NCBI GenBank assembly: GCA_963797085.1
Contig: CAWCOA010000018.1
Coordinates: forward strand, 248,001-312,000
From: JASJBU01 sp963797085
GTDB taxonomy: Bacteria; Pseudomonadota; Gammaproteobacteria; Chromatiales; Chromatiaceae
Direction: 5' to 3'
DNA: 64,000 nucleotides
The position numbers and the translations under genes are program-made. The notes below the pieces were generated by a model. That model was given only the letters and a program-made list of their open reading frames with translations, did not search any database and was not told the DNA's origin. This document shows, piece by piece, positions 1 to 7,856 of this stretch. Numbering within the stretch: the stretch's first letter is position 1; every line of letters begins with the position of its first letter.

Positions 1-26
1 CAATATTAACGGCAATAAGGAAGAGT

Positions 27-341
27 ATGAAGTACATAACCATCGAGCTGACCCAAGGCAACTTGAATAACAGCCACCTGTATCTGTCATCGGTAATCGA
101 TTTCTTTCCCGCCGATTCGATTGGTGGTCCTAATAGTGATACTGAAGCAGGGTTAAAGCTGGAGGTTCACAGTGGCATCGAGCAACCAGTGCTCACAGAT
201 ATTGCCGGAGACAAGAAGATTTTTCGTAAGAGAAGCTGGGTTCGCGAATTCTTCGACGTTCATGGGCTACGCGAAGGTGACAGAGTGATCATCGAGCATA
301 CCGGCAACAATCGCTACCATGTCTATCCCTCTCGTGCGTAG
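27..341 (+). CDS. small orphan protein, possible B3-like DNA-binding fold
   Basis: This 104-residue protein starts at an ATG preceded by the Shine-Dalgarno-like AAGGAAG. Its second half (about residues 60-100) has the pattern IFRKRSWVREFF then GLREGDRVIIE, which resembles the beta-barrel DNA-contact pattern of B3 or AbrB-like domains; that reading is inference and weak. There is no signal peptide or membrane segment. The stop codon lies only a few bases before the attC R'' box at 345, the usual layout of an integron gene cassette, so it is probably cassette cargo. The true function is unknown. Confidence 0.6.
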   Translation: MKYITIELTQGNLNNSHLYLSSVIDFFPADSIGGPNSDTEAGLKLEVHSGIEQPVLTDIAGDKKIFRKRSWVREFFDVHGLREGDRVIIEHTGNNRYHVYPSRA

Positions 342-344
342 TTC

Positions 345-407
345 GCCATACAAGTCGTTCAAGCCGTTCGCTACGCGCACTGGGCGCCGCTTAACTTGGC
401 GTTAGGC
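345..407 (+). repeat. integron attC recombination site
   Basis: This 63-base site starts with an R''-like box GCCATAC and ends with GTTAGGC, which fits the R' consensus GTTRRRY exactly. Between them the L''-like TTCAAGCCG and L'-like CGCTTAACTTGG arms pair with an extra unpaired base, as in class 1 cassette sites. The arrangement closely resembles the aadA-type attC, about 60 bases long, as I remember it. It lies 3 bases after the stop of the first gene. No integrase gene is in the window, so this may be the edge of a longer array or a cluster of attC sites lacking an integrase. Confidence 0.8.
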
Positions 408-508
408 ATCAAGTGAACTCTGAACATTATGGATAATAATCTAACAACTAATGCCGCAATATTTGAGTCCATCGTAGAGAGATTCTTACACTTTAATGCT
501 TAAGTTAA

Positions 509-910
509 TTGAATCGAGCACGCACCCCTAAAGAAGGAGGAGGTTATATTCTAAAATATGATCCTGGCCATCAATCAATAAAAGAAGCGTTCAAGGTGTT
601 ACTATTTGTCGGAGCAACTATAGAAGCAATATGGCATCAAAAAGCAGTTGAGTTAAAGAGTAAGAGTTTTGCTGAAAAGAAAGATAAAGAATGTAAATCA
701 GTACCACTAAAATTGGCAGCTTTAGGTATTGAAGACCAAGTGCTTCTTGAAAAAGTAAGGGCATACTACAGCGTTCGTCGAGAAATAGTACATGAAAAAG
801 CACACTTAAATTCTTACCAGAAAAATATTTTTGTGGCACAAAAAGAAGCTGAGGAAGCAGTATCAATGCTTGCAAGTGTAAAATTGGCGTTGAATGACAT
901 TAATGGCTAA
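509..910 (+). CDS. HEPN-like small protein, first of a tandem pair
   Basis: The product is about 133 residues, helical and charged. It has R90-x4-H95 (RREIVHEKA), the Rx4-6H signature of HEPN RNases and HEPN antitoxin partners, in the expected context near the end of a helical bundle. HEPN proteins are common in toxin-antitoxin and anti-phage systems; the assignment rests on the motif and helical character only. The TTG start at 509 is uncertain because no ribosome binding site precedes it. A 24-codon reading frame at 429-503 (starting MDNNLTTNAAIF) ends just upstream in another frame and may be the displaced N-terminus. The gene overlaps the next by 8 bases. Confidence 0.5.
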   Translation: MNRARTPKEGGGYILKYDPGHQSIKEAFKVLLFVGATIEAIWHQKAVELKSKSFAEKKDKECKSVPLKLAALGIEDQVLLEKVRAYYSVRREIVHEKAHLNSYQKNIFVAQKEAEEAVSMLASVKLALNDING

Positions 911-1265
911 CAAGCAAAATTCTCACACATTCGAAGAGCTCATGGCTGGTCCTTCAAAAGAAATCAAATCTGCCCTGAAAGAGCTGGCGAATCAATTGGA
1001 CATAGAACCTCTTCATAAATCTAGAGCTAATTTATGGCGTGAACTGAATGAACTATTAAAAGGGTATAGAGATTACTTCATACATCCAAACCCTCAAACA
1101 TTTCACGAACACGTAGAAAAAACCGGTAATCTAGAACGGCAATTTCCGTCGAGAGTGGCTGCTGGGATAATATCGTATTTTCATGAATCAATTCACGGAT
1201 GCATACCATATTGGGTAGAGAGTACAAGTTTAAAGGCAAAAGGTTTTGTTATTGTCGGTATTTAA
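903..1265 (+). CDS. HEPN-like small protein, second of a tandem pair
   Basis: The 120-residue product starts at ATG 903, overlapping the previous stop by 8 bases; an in-frame ATG also lies at 894. The overlap suggests translational coupling. It carries R56-x4-H61-P (RDYFIHP), a second HEPN-type Rx4H motif, within a helical N-terminal half. The C-terminal half (EHVEKTGNLERQF onward) matches nothing I recognise. Two adjacent small proteins each with an Rx4H motif suggest a paired RNase or toxin-antitoxin unit carried as one cassette. Its stop codon is embedded in an R''-like ATTTAAC box, a typical integron cassette end. Confidence 0.5.
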   Translation: MANKQNSHTFEELMAGPSKEIKSALKELANQLDIEPLHKSRANLWRELNELLKGYRDYFIHPNPQTFHEHVEKTGNLERQFPSRVAAGIISYFHESIHGCIPYWVESTSLKAKGFVIVGI

Positions 1266-1335
1266 CTAAAGTGTTCGTGTGGGACGCTTAGCCTCGTTGC
1301 GGCTCGCGCCCCACAGCACATCTTTGAAAGTAATG
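1260..1335 (+). repeat. degenerate attC-like site with long hairpin
   Basis: ATTTAAC at 1260-1266 fits the R'' consensus RYYYAAC and contains the stop of the preceding gene. It is followed by a nested hairpin: GTGTGGGACGC (1277-1287) pairs with GCGCCCCACA (1306-1315) with one mismatch, and AGCC (1290-1293) with GGCT (1301-1304). An outer arm, AAAGTGTT against AGCACATCTTT, pairs partly. No clean R' box GTTRRRY follows, so either the site has decayed or the hairpin is simply a terminator. Confidence 0.4.
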
Positions 1336-1908
1336 GAAATCATCTTCTCCGATCCTTACTACGATTCCGAACGTGACGGCGAAGACTTCGCGCCCGAACT
1401 GAAACGGTTGCTCGATCCCTACGATACAAGGGCCCGCGTCCACCCCATAGATATTGGTCACGGTGCCGACGGCCCCGCATTTCTTGTTCAGTTGTTTGCC
1501 TCGGTTGATTGGTCCACGCTGCTTAGCGTCGGAGTCGGCGGCACCTTCCTACTAGGCAAACAAATCAACGAAAACATCGACGCTTGGATCGATATCGGTG
1601 GAAAGCTAAAAAAGCTGATCAAGAAATTATCACCGTCACGAATTGATGAGTTCGGCGCAACCGTTCTCGTTCTGAAGGAACTCGAAAAGTCTCTCTCAAA
1701 CGAGGCGAGTGTAGAAGTATCCGTACAAATTGTGCAGTTCAGTCCGGTACCTTGGGGAAAATTCAAGCTCGATAAGAGACCAGATGCACTTTATGTGGTA
1801 ACGGTGAAGAATGGCAGCAAGGCCCGTGTTTTTGGTATCAAGTCTGATTCAAGCATTTCATTCCACCACGAGTATGGGCTTGAGTGGTATGAGTTCAATC
1901 GCACTTAA
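1333..1908 (+). CDS. hypothetical protein of the cassette array
   Basis: The 191-residue product is read from ATG 1333; a GTG at 1279 lies inside the upstream hairpin and is less likely. The middle (about residues 55-90) has a short hydrophobic glycine-rich stretch, LLSVGVGGTFLLG, then an amphipathic lysine-rich helix. The C-terminal third is predicted beta-rich (VEVSVQIVQFSPVPW, ALYVVTVKNG). It could be a membrane-proximal effector or toxin-like protein, but I recognise no family and assign no function. Base composition is closer to the chromosome than its AT-rich neighbours. Confidence 0.55.
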   Translation: MEIIFSDPYYDSERDGEDFAPELKRLLDPYDTRARVHPIDIGHGADGPAFLVQLFASVDWSTLLSVGVGGTFLLGKQINENIDAWIDIGGKLKKLIKKLSPSRIDEFGATVLVLKELEKSLSNEASVEVSVQIVQFSPVPWGKFKLDKRPDALYVVTVKNGSKARVFGIKSDSSISFHHEYGLEWYEFNRT

Positions 1909-1961
1909 TCGGGATAGGGAGCTGATCATACAAAATTTTATATCAAAGGTAGGTTTCTCTT

Positions 1962-2472
1962 ATGACTTCATTTAAGACACTATGGGACAATTGTCCTGAT
2001 GACGAAGCAGTAAAGAAGAAATGTTTCAACAAGCAAACGAGCGGGAGCGTCCCCTTCGATAATTATTGCTCCATTTTAATTAGTGAATGTTTTAACCAGT
2101 CTGGCATTTCTCTTGAATCCTGCCCAGGCGTAAAATGCTGGTCTCATGCTGGAAAGAAGCACTGTGATTCGAGCGGAACAGTTGGCAATATGGTTATCAA
2201 CAAACCCTCCTAAAGGATTTGGCGCAAAGGAAAATATTGAGCCTGGAGAATTTCAGAAACAACTCTCTGGTCGCACAGGGGTTGTGTTCTTCAAGGACTA
2301 TTGGAGTAGAGGAAACGAAATTTCCGGAAACCGAAGTGGAGACCACATAGACCTTTGGAACAAAAATAGAATAACAGGAGGCAGTATGTTGTATCGTTCA
2401 ATCATTGAACTGCTAGGCTTGGTTTCGGATTTAAATAAAAGCAGAGGCGTTTGGTTCTGGGAGGTCAAGTAG
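1962..2472 (+). pseudogene. Tae4-type T6SS amidase effector split by a frameshift
   Basis: Two overlapping frames together make one protein of about 170 residues, the usual Tae4 length. The 1962-2213 frame gives the N-terminal half with FDNYCSILISECF, carrying the likely catalytic Cys36. The 2146-2472 frame gives IRAEQLAIWL, GRTGVVFFKDYW and RSGDHIDLWN, the last carrying the likely catalytic histidine. Tae4 enzymes are peptidoglycan DL-endopeptidases delivered to target periplasm by type VI secretion. The break lies near 2150-2170, around CACTGTGATTCG, and needs one base removed or two added. It is therefore a recent pseudogene, a sequencing error, or a programmed shift. A T6SS locus occurs 26 kb away. 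Confidence 0.75.
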
Positions 2473-2706
2473 ATGACATCTAATAGAGGAAATCTGTTAC
2501 CAGCGATAAGCATCGCTTTTTTATGCTTTATTCTGAATGGTGCACTGTTTATTTACTTTTACAACCAACTGGCAACCCCCTTTATCGTAGAGGAGCAACG
2601 CGTAGCAAACGCGGATTATATAATGAGTGTGGCTGCAGGAGGTTATGCAAGCGCGTCACTTCTCATTGGTGTATTGGTATATTTTATGCTTAACACTCGT
2701 AATTGA
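2473..2706 (+). CDS. small two-helix membrane protein, possible Tae4 immunity
   Basis: The 77-residue protein starts at the ATG directly after the stop of the Tae4 reading frame, so the two are probably translated together. It has two predicted membrane helices (about residues 9-30 and 51-72) separated by a short acidic loop. Known Tai4 immunity proteins are periplasmic and about 110 residues with a signal peptide, so this is not a recognisable Tai4. Position alone suggests an immunity role. No classical family is recognised. Confidence 0.5.
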   Translation: MTSNRGNLLPAISIAFLCFILNGALFIYFYNQLATPFIVEEQRVANADYIMSVAAGGYASASLLIGVLVYFMLNTRN

Positions 2707-2748
2707 GCGCTTCCTCGGCTGAGCTTAAGCGGATTAAAAACTTTCTAG

Positions 2749-3219
2749 ATGAACATATTCATACTGGATAAAGAGATAGAAATATGTGCACAGTATCATT
2801 GCGACCAGCACGTAGTAAAAATGATACTTGAGAGTGTACAGATGTTATGCACGGCACTGAATAAAAAAGGGTTTTCTACACCCTACAAGTCTACTCACAT
2901 AAAACACCCTTGCGTGCTCTGGGTAGAACAGTCATTTGAGAATTTTTCGTGGTTAAAAAATCTCGCCCTCGCGTTAAATACCGAATACCGATTCAGATTT
3001 GAAAGAGATTCCGATCATAGATCAATATTTGTCCTCAATGAAATTTCAAACTACAGCTACAACAATCGAGGATTAACTGAATTCGCTCAAGCAATGCCAG
3101 ATAAATACAAGATTCCAGGAGACGCGGTTAAAGCATACAGACAGTTTTACCTGGGTGAAAAGATGGGGTTTGCTAAATGGACTAAAAGAAGCGTTCCGGA
3201 ATGGACACACGAGTTTTAA
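2749..3219 (+). CDS. phage-type conserved protein with DQHVVKMILE motif
   Basis: This 156-residue protein begins MNIFILDKEIEIC and continues CDQHVVKMILESVQMLCTAL, then STHIKHPCVLWV and LTEFAQAMPDKYKIPGD. This pattern is one I associate with proteins of marine T4-like phages and some bacteria, sometimes labelled pyrimidine dimer DNA glycosylase; that label is not secure. Conserved His, Cys and Asp residues in the first third hint at a catalytic or metal site. The gene is AT-rich and stands alone in the array. A repeat shared with the first attC lies 10 bases after its stop. Confidence 0.6.
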   Translation: MNIFILDKEIEICAQYHCDQHVVKMILESVQMLCTALNKKGFSTPYKSTHIKHPCVLWVEQSFENFSWLKNLALALNTEYRFRFERDSDHRSIFVLNEISNYSYNNRGLTEFAQAMPDKYKIPGDAVKAYRQFYLGEKMGFAKWTKRSVPEWTHEF

Positions 3220-3228
3220 ATGCGCAAA

Positions 3229-3300
3229 TTCGCCATACAAGCAAATTAACTACGCATACCCTCAGGGTTCGCTTACAGTTTCCGTATCCCTCGACCCACA
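3229..3300 (+). repeat. attC-like remnant sharing a 13-base motif with the first attC
   Basis: TTCGCCATACAAG at 3229-3241 is identical to 342-354, the start of the clear attC, and both copies lie just downstream of a stop codon. An imperfect inverted repeat follows (AACTACGCATACCC against GGTTCGCTTACAGTT, 3246-3278). No consensus R' box is seen, so the site is probably decayed. Confidence 0.35.
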
Positions 3301-3326
3301 AGTTACATTTCAGGAGAAGACCATCG

Positions 3327-3659
3327 ATGAATTGGCCTGGCATCATTAAGCGTTCAGATGATGTGGAATTAATTTACATCAGCGACCAATCCAAGTGGGA
3401 TAACGATGCTGATCTACACTATTTCGATTATCACGAAGACGACTTTTTAATAGATTCAACGGGCGACATTTATACTTTGACTTTACGCATCAACAACCAT
3501 GTAAAACCCCAGGCCAATGGAACTTCGATGCCGCTCAATGAAATCCTCGGCCTGGTAAAGGCGCATGCGGCGCAAGCGGGCTCTTGTTGTGTTGCTAAGC
3601 TATATGCGCCAACCATTACTGATGCATTTAAAATCGTTGAGTCACTCAAAGAATCATAA
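3327..3659 (+). CDS. DUF4144-like hypothetical protein
   Basis: The 110-residue product starts at ATG 3327, preceded by CAGGAG at a proper spacing; the longer reading frame starting at 3201 runs through the attC-like remnant and is not used. The start MNWPGIIKRSDDVELIYISD with the later DDFLIDSTGDIYTL recalls the DUF4144 family of small marine proteobacterial proteins. No enzyme motif, signal or membrane helix is visible. Function is unknown. Confidence 0.6.
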   Translation: MNWPGIIKRSDDVELIYISDQSKWDNDADLHYFDYHEDDFLIDSTGDIYTLTLRINNHVKPQANGTSMPLNEILGLVKAHAAQAGSCCVAKLYAPTITDAFKIVESLKES

Positions 3660-3757
3660 CGACATGGCCAACCTATTTAGTACAATCGAGTTAATCTGCT
3701 TTTTCTTTTCCATAGAATGTATTAGTTCAGAAATTACAAATTGGAGGGATTTACTTG

Positions 3758-4135
3758 ATGGAAATACTGATTAAAGCGGGAGGGATCTATTCTCTGGGGT
3801 TTGTCATCTTTCATCTATTGTTCTGGCGAATTTTCGATTGGGACAGGGACCTACGCTCACTGTCTTTTTTGAATAGAGCGATCATGCAGGTGGTGAATCT
3901 GAGCCTGACCTTTGTGTTTTTCATATTTGGCTACATATCCCTGATGCATACCCGTGAGTTATTGGAGTCATCTTTAGGGCATAGCCTGTTACTACTGATA
4001 GCGTTGTTTTGGTTTTTGCGGGCGATTGAACAGGTGGTTTTTTTCAAGCTCAAACATTGGGGTTCTGTAGCATTTCTTGCGGTCTTTCTATTGGGATCCC
4101 TGCTTTATGGCATCCCGGCGACACTTGATCAATGA
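3758..4135 (+). CDS. four-helix inner membrane protein, uncharacterised family
   Basis: The 125-residue protein has ATG 3758 behind a good TTGGAGGG ribosome binding site; a TTG lies one codon upstream. About four membrane helices are predicted (residues 8-25, 44-66, 75-93, 103-120). The stretch DWDRDLRSLSFLNRAIMQV is, from memory, a conserved loop of a small membrane family in marine Gammaproteobacteria and Bacteroidota. Function is unknown. It ends 11 bases before the next gene, so the two may be cotranscribed. Confidence 0.7.
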   Translation: MEILIKAGGIYSLGFVIFHLLFWRIFDWDRDLRSLSFLNRAIMQVVNLSLTFVFFIFGYISLMHTRELLESSLGHSLLLLIALFWFLRAIEQVVFFKLKHWGSVAFLAVFLLGSLLYGIPATLDQ

Positions 4136-4146
4136 GGAGTTTGTAA

Positions 4147-4608
4147 TTGGATTTTGTTACTGCATTCAATGTGACGGAGCTGGCTGAGAAGCTTGGCGCT
4201 AAAATTCATTCTGCTCTCAAATCTGCCAAAGGGCATAAAAGAAAGCTCTTACTTGAACTCGAAGAAAACATCGATCTTATTTATCTATGGAATGCGAACG
4301 GTTTTCCAATTGATAAAGTGATCATCAAGTTGGAAAGAAAGAACTATGACTCGGCAGTAGCGGATAACTTCAACTTGAATTCCATAAAGAGGGCTGCGCT
4401 ATCAAAATCGACTACGAGAAATGTACCGCAATTTCAAAAATACATCGGCTGGTCAACTGAATTGATTTTTGACAATCTGTACAGAAAAATTAAGCAGTTG
4501 AAAGACATCGTTGAAATGGATGCAGATAACACCAAAATTGATAAGGCTGCAAGGCTAGGCAACATATATAAGATGATGATCCTGCTGGTTCATCATATAA
4601 GCAAATAG
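4147..4608 (+). CDS. hypothetical helical protein with TTG start
   Basis: The 153-residue protein starts at TTG 4147, supported by GAGGAG seven bases upstream. It is predicted almost wholly helical and basic, with a repeated K/R-rich character (AKGHKRKLLLELEENIDLIY and LYRKIKQLKDIVEMD). No catalytic motif or membrane segment is seen. It is the last gene of the small-gene array. Confidence 0.55.
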   Translation: MDFVTAFNVTELAEKLGAKIHSALKSAKGHKRKLLLELEENIDLIYLWNANGFPIDKVIIKLERKNYDSAVADNFNLNSIKRAALSKSTTRNVPQFQKYIGWSTELIFDNLYRKIKQLKDIVEMDADNTKIDKAARLGNIYKMMILLVHHISK

Positions 4609-4673
4609 CATCATACATAATCTCTACAGCAAGTAGATTCTACTTCGCTACAATTGATGTAAGTCGTTCGTTC

Positions 4674-4702
4674 AGACCTGAAATAAAAACTGAAACAGGT
4701 CT
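4674..4702. terminator. possible weak hairpin between gene blocks
   Basis: AGACCTG (4674-4680) pairs with CAGGTCT (4696-4702) across a 15-base loop. No T-run follows, so termination is uncertain. It marks the end of the small-gene array. Confidence 0.25.
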
Positions 4703-4785
4703 AGTGCTTTGCTGTGTCACCGGGCGAAGCAACGCGCCTGATAATGAGTTTGCATTGGACGCCAGAGGATAGGAGACCATCTACT

Positions 4786-5862
4786 ATGCACAGGTTCGCA
4801 CCGAAACAGAAGGCAAATTTACCGACCATGCCTAGGACACAGCATCGCTCACGCCTGGCACATAACCATCAGGTCAATTCGATCCTCCGTCCACAACGCT
4901 CGATGAGGAATCTCACTATCCAAAAATTGGAACAGGAGGAATCAAAGCGGGACGAATCCCTCCTTCGGGCCAACGATCCAGATCATCAGAACACAATCAC
5001 ACCGCTTGTGGCTGACGTGCTGCATTCATCCGGCCGGCCATTGGACTCAACCTCAAAGGCATATTTTGCACCCCGTTTCGGGCATGATTTCAGCCAGGTG
5101 CGGGTGCATACAGACAGCGCAGCCAATGTCAGCTCACATGGCATTGGCGCGCGAGCCTACACCTATGGGGATCACATTGTCTTTGGCAGTCAGGAGTACA
5201 ATCCAACCACTTCGTCCGGCCGGCAACTTTTGGCGCATGAACTGACTCATGTGGTGCAGCAATCTCAGGTCGCATCGATTGTGCAGCGCGACCCCTTGAA
5301 TGGCGAGGAAGACCTCCTGGGACAGTATGGCCGTGCAGAGGATGAAGCACGCCAGATCGCCCTCGACATGGCGGAGCCGGCGTCGGAAGTCTATATGTGT
5401 TCGAAGGATCTCGACACCTCCCCTGCCGGCAAGCACGCGTTCTTTCGCATCGGCGCGCCAGGCAAAGGTAATCCGACGATCAGTCTACAACCCATCGACT
5501 CGAGTCTGGGGGCTGATTGCTGGCAGGGCATCCCGGACAGGAACTACCCTTCTGATTTGAATGCGGAGGGGGACTGCGAGCCTATTCCGGTCAGTGAATC
5601 CCACCTCGAACAGGAGTTCCGCGCCTATCCGATCGGACACTATTGCACATGGGGTCCCAACAGCAATACCTTTGTCGGCGTTGTCGCCAGAAACTGCGGC
5701 ATCACCAATCCCGACCCACCCGGCTGGACGCCGGGGATCGATGCCAGCGCACCACCCAACGGCACATATGCTCCGGATAAGTGGACCACGCTGGCGGGCT
5801 GTGTGACAAAACAATGCGTCATCGGACCGGATGATCCCGGCAGCGATGCGGTACAGATTTAG
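4786..5862 (+). CDS. DUF4157 (eCIS core) metallopeptidase-like protein
   Basis: The 358-residue protein starts at ATG 4786 with AGGAG upstream; an in-frame GTG at 4714 lacks such a site. Residues about 75-165 form a DUF4157 domain: VLHSSGRPLD, FGHDFSQVRVHTD and the zinc-binding LLAHELTHVVQQ (HELTH at 151-155). This domain is linked in the literature to extracellular contractile injection systems and exported toxins. The roughly 190-residue C-terminal part is cysteine-rich and holds HYCTWGPNSNTFVGVVARNCG, which recalls a GPNSNTF motif I associate with DUF3750-like proteins (inference). It may be a cargo or effector domain. No contractile sheath genes are adjacent, although a T6SS lies downstream. 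Confidence 0.75.
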   Translation: MHRFAPKQKANLPTMPRTQHRSRLAHNHQVNSILRPQRSMRNLTIQKLEQEESKRDESLLRANDPDHQNTITPLVADVLHSSGRPLDSTSKAYFAPRFGHDFSQVRVHTDSAANVSSHGIGARAYTYGDHIVFGSQEYNPTTSSGRQLLAHELTHVVQQSQVASIVQRDPLNGEEDLLGQYGRAEDEARQIALDMAEPASEVYMCSKDLDTSPAGKHAFFRIGAPGKGNPTISLQPIDSSLGADCWQGIPDRNYPSDLNAEGDCEPIPVSESHLEQEFRAYPIGHYCTWGPNSNTFVGVVARNCGITNPDPPGWTPGIDASAPPNGTYAPDKWTTLAGCVTKQCVIGPDDPGSDAVQI

Positions 5863-6027
5863 TCCAACAAATATACTCGATCGCCGCAAACCAAACCTGG
5901 CTGTCAATCGCTGATGGCACGGATCGCCGTACGCTTGTCATTTTCGAACAATCTTGACTAAAGTTATGCGTGCAACTGGGTTTGCTCAATCACCCTCAAT
6001 ACAACAATAAATGTAGGAGTTTCCAGC

Positions 6028-7764
6028 ATGGTGATCAGGACCGCATTGGCCCGAATAAAACCTTTATCTCATCCGATTTGTTATAGCTTGTTGATCGCCT
6101 TGTCATTGACGGCCTGCGAATCGGGCAAAGACAACAGCAGTTCATCAGAGAGCACCGATGCCGGGAACAGCAACAACCGGCCCAGCCAGGCCGTCGCCAA
6201 ACGACATGCGAGCTCCACCATGGTGGATTACCCGGATACCGGCGTAGATTTGGGATGGGGATGGGATTCAGAGCTGGGTGTCCCCAAACCGACTGTCTGT
6301 ATCGAATTCGGGATAGCCAATGACAAAGGTCAGACCAAGCGCCTGTCCGTTTCCGAGGTTTCCGACAGTTATGAAGTAATGAAGAGCATGGGGCTCTCTG
6401 CTGCAGCTTCGGTCAAGACCATCGGCTACCAGGTCAGTGGCAAGGCCAGCTTTGCCAAAGACACCAAGGTCAGTGGCTATAGCTCTAACTTTGTGATGCG
6501 CGCCTCGGTGGATAACGGGGTGCGTTACGCTGCACCGATCAGTGAGAATATCCGTGCCAGCGACAGCAATGAGAATACTGCGCAGCAGGCCGACAGCGGG
6601 TCGATACGCCTCACCAACCAGGCCCTGAAACTGGCTCAGCGCAGAGATCTCAACGCCTTCACCAACGTCTGTGGCGATTCCTTCGTATCCGCCCTCTACG
6701 GTGGCGCGGAACTCACCGGTGTCGTCTCCATCAAAACCAGTTCCCGCCAGGAGAGCGAAAAGGCCTCGGCCTCATTTTCGGGTTCCGGCTGGGGGGTGGA
6801 CGTGAGCGGCAAGGCCACCTCCTCGGCCCTTAGTGATTTCAAGTCTGAACAGATGTCTCTGAGCTTCTTTCAGATCGGCGGCAGCCGGGACAAGATCCCG
6901 GCCTCCAAGGAAGACTTTTTAGCTAAGCTCGACACACTTTCAGCCGAGGCGGATGATGCGCCGAAGTTTTACCGGGTAGCCTTACTGCCCTACACCGCGC
7001 TGGAGAACTGGCCGGAGAAGGAGATCTTCGTTGCCACCGCCGAACTGGATCAACTCGCCAGCTACTGGGGTGATTACAACACCCTTTACACCGAGCTGGA
7101 CGAAATCCTGCAACATCCCGAACACTTCTGCACCCTGACTGGCTGCCCGGCTAATAAAGTACTGGGTGAGGATGATCTTAAGCATTACCAGACACTACAG
7201 GATGAAGTGCAGGCTGCGCTCAGAAAGTTAATGCTCGAGGCGATAAATTGCACCCAACCCGATCCTCAGCCCGATGAAGAGTGTCTCTTCAATGAGGACC
7301 ATTATCTTTCGGCTTATGCCTATCGCATCCAACTGCCGCTGCACCTTGAAAATCAGTGTACAAAACAGGGTACTAAAACCACCTGCAGCATGGTGATTTC
7401 AGCGGTGCAGAAAAAAGATCCCGCCAAGCAGATACTGCAGGAGCATGTCGTCGATCCGGTCAACAGCCGCTGTCGCATCAGCCCGGTGGATCCCACCTGC
7501 CTGAGTAACAGCGAGGTCAACAGCTGGCAGGCACGGCAGGGACGGCATCTGGTACTGATGGACAGTTCAGCTCAGATCAGTCAGCTCCAGGCGCGTCAGA
7601 CCGCCGCCGCTGATTCAACCGATAAGCTGGATTGGTATGAGGTGCTTGACCACCCGCCCCATGCCTGGGTGTCTGCGACTCAAACGACAGACCGGACGAC
7701 GGCCAAACAGGACTTGCTGGACCTACTCGCCAACCAGTCCGTGCTTACCCCGCCCGCTCAGTGA
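6028..7764 (+). CDS. large predicted lipoprotein, possible pore-forming-like domain
   Basis: The 578-residue protein has a long signal peptide ending in the lipobox SLTAC (lipidated Cys30), followed by a Ser/Asn-rich linker. Residues about 60-300 are beta-rich: repeated SGKAS-type strands, then FTNVCGDSFVSALYGGAEL and an alternating Ser/Gly stretch (KASASFSGSGWGVDVSGKA). This arrangement faintly recalls MACPF or aerolysin-type membrane-inserting regions, but no signature is complete. The C-terminal half is cysteine-containing and unrecognised. It follows the DUF4157 gene by 165 bases on the same strand; a functional pairing is only suggested by position. Confidence 0.6.
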   Translation: MVIRTALARIKPLSHPICYSLLIALSLTACESGKDNSSSSESTDAGNSNNRPSQAVAKRHASSTMVDYPDTGVDLGWGWDSELGVPKPTVCIEFGIANDKGQTKRLSVSEVSDSYEVMKSMGLSAAASVKTIGYQVSGKASFAKDTKVSGYSSNFVMRASVDNGVRYAAPISENIRASDSNENTAQQADSGSIRLTNQALKLAQRRDLNAFTNVCGDSFVSALYGGAELTGVVSIKTSSRQESEKASASFSGSGWGVDVSGKATSSALSDFKSEQMSLSFFQIGGSRDKIPASKEDFLAKLDTLSAEADDAPKFYRVALLPYTALENWPEKEIFVATAELDQLASYWGDYNTLYTELDEILQHPEHFCTLTGCPANKVLGEDDLKHYQTLQDEVQAALRKLMLEAINCTQPDPQPDEECLFNEDHYLSAYAYRIQLPLHLENQCTKQGTKTTCSMVISAVQKKDPAKQILQEHVVDPVNSRCRISPVDPTCLSNSEVNSWQARQGRHLVLMDSSAQISQLQARQTAAADSTDKLDWYEVLDHPPHAWVSATQTTDRTTAKQDLLDLLANQSVLTPPAQ

Positions 7765-7856
7765 CCCGTGTTGTAGCCAGTACTCTGTCAAGGCCATATT
7801 GATGGGTTCAGTTGGTCTATCAGCGCCCATGGCGGCGTTACGCCTCTTGCAAAGGA

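Noticed and set aside
2688..2745. A GCTTAAC box as a fourth attC site
   Set aside because: It fits R'' but no matching R' or stem is found downstream.
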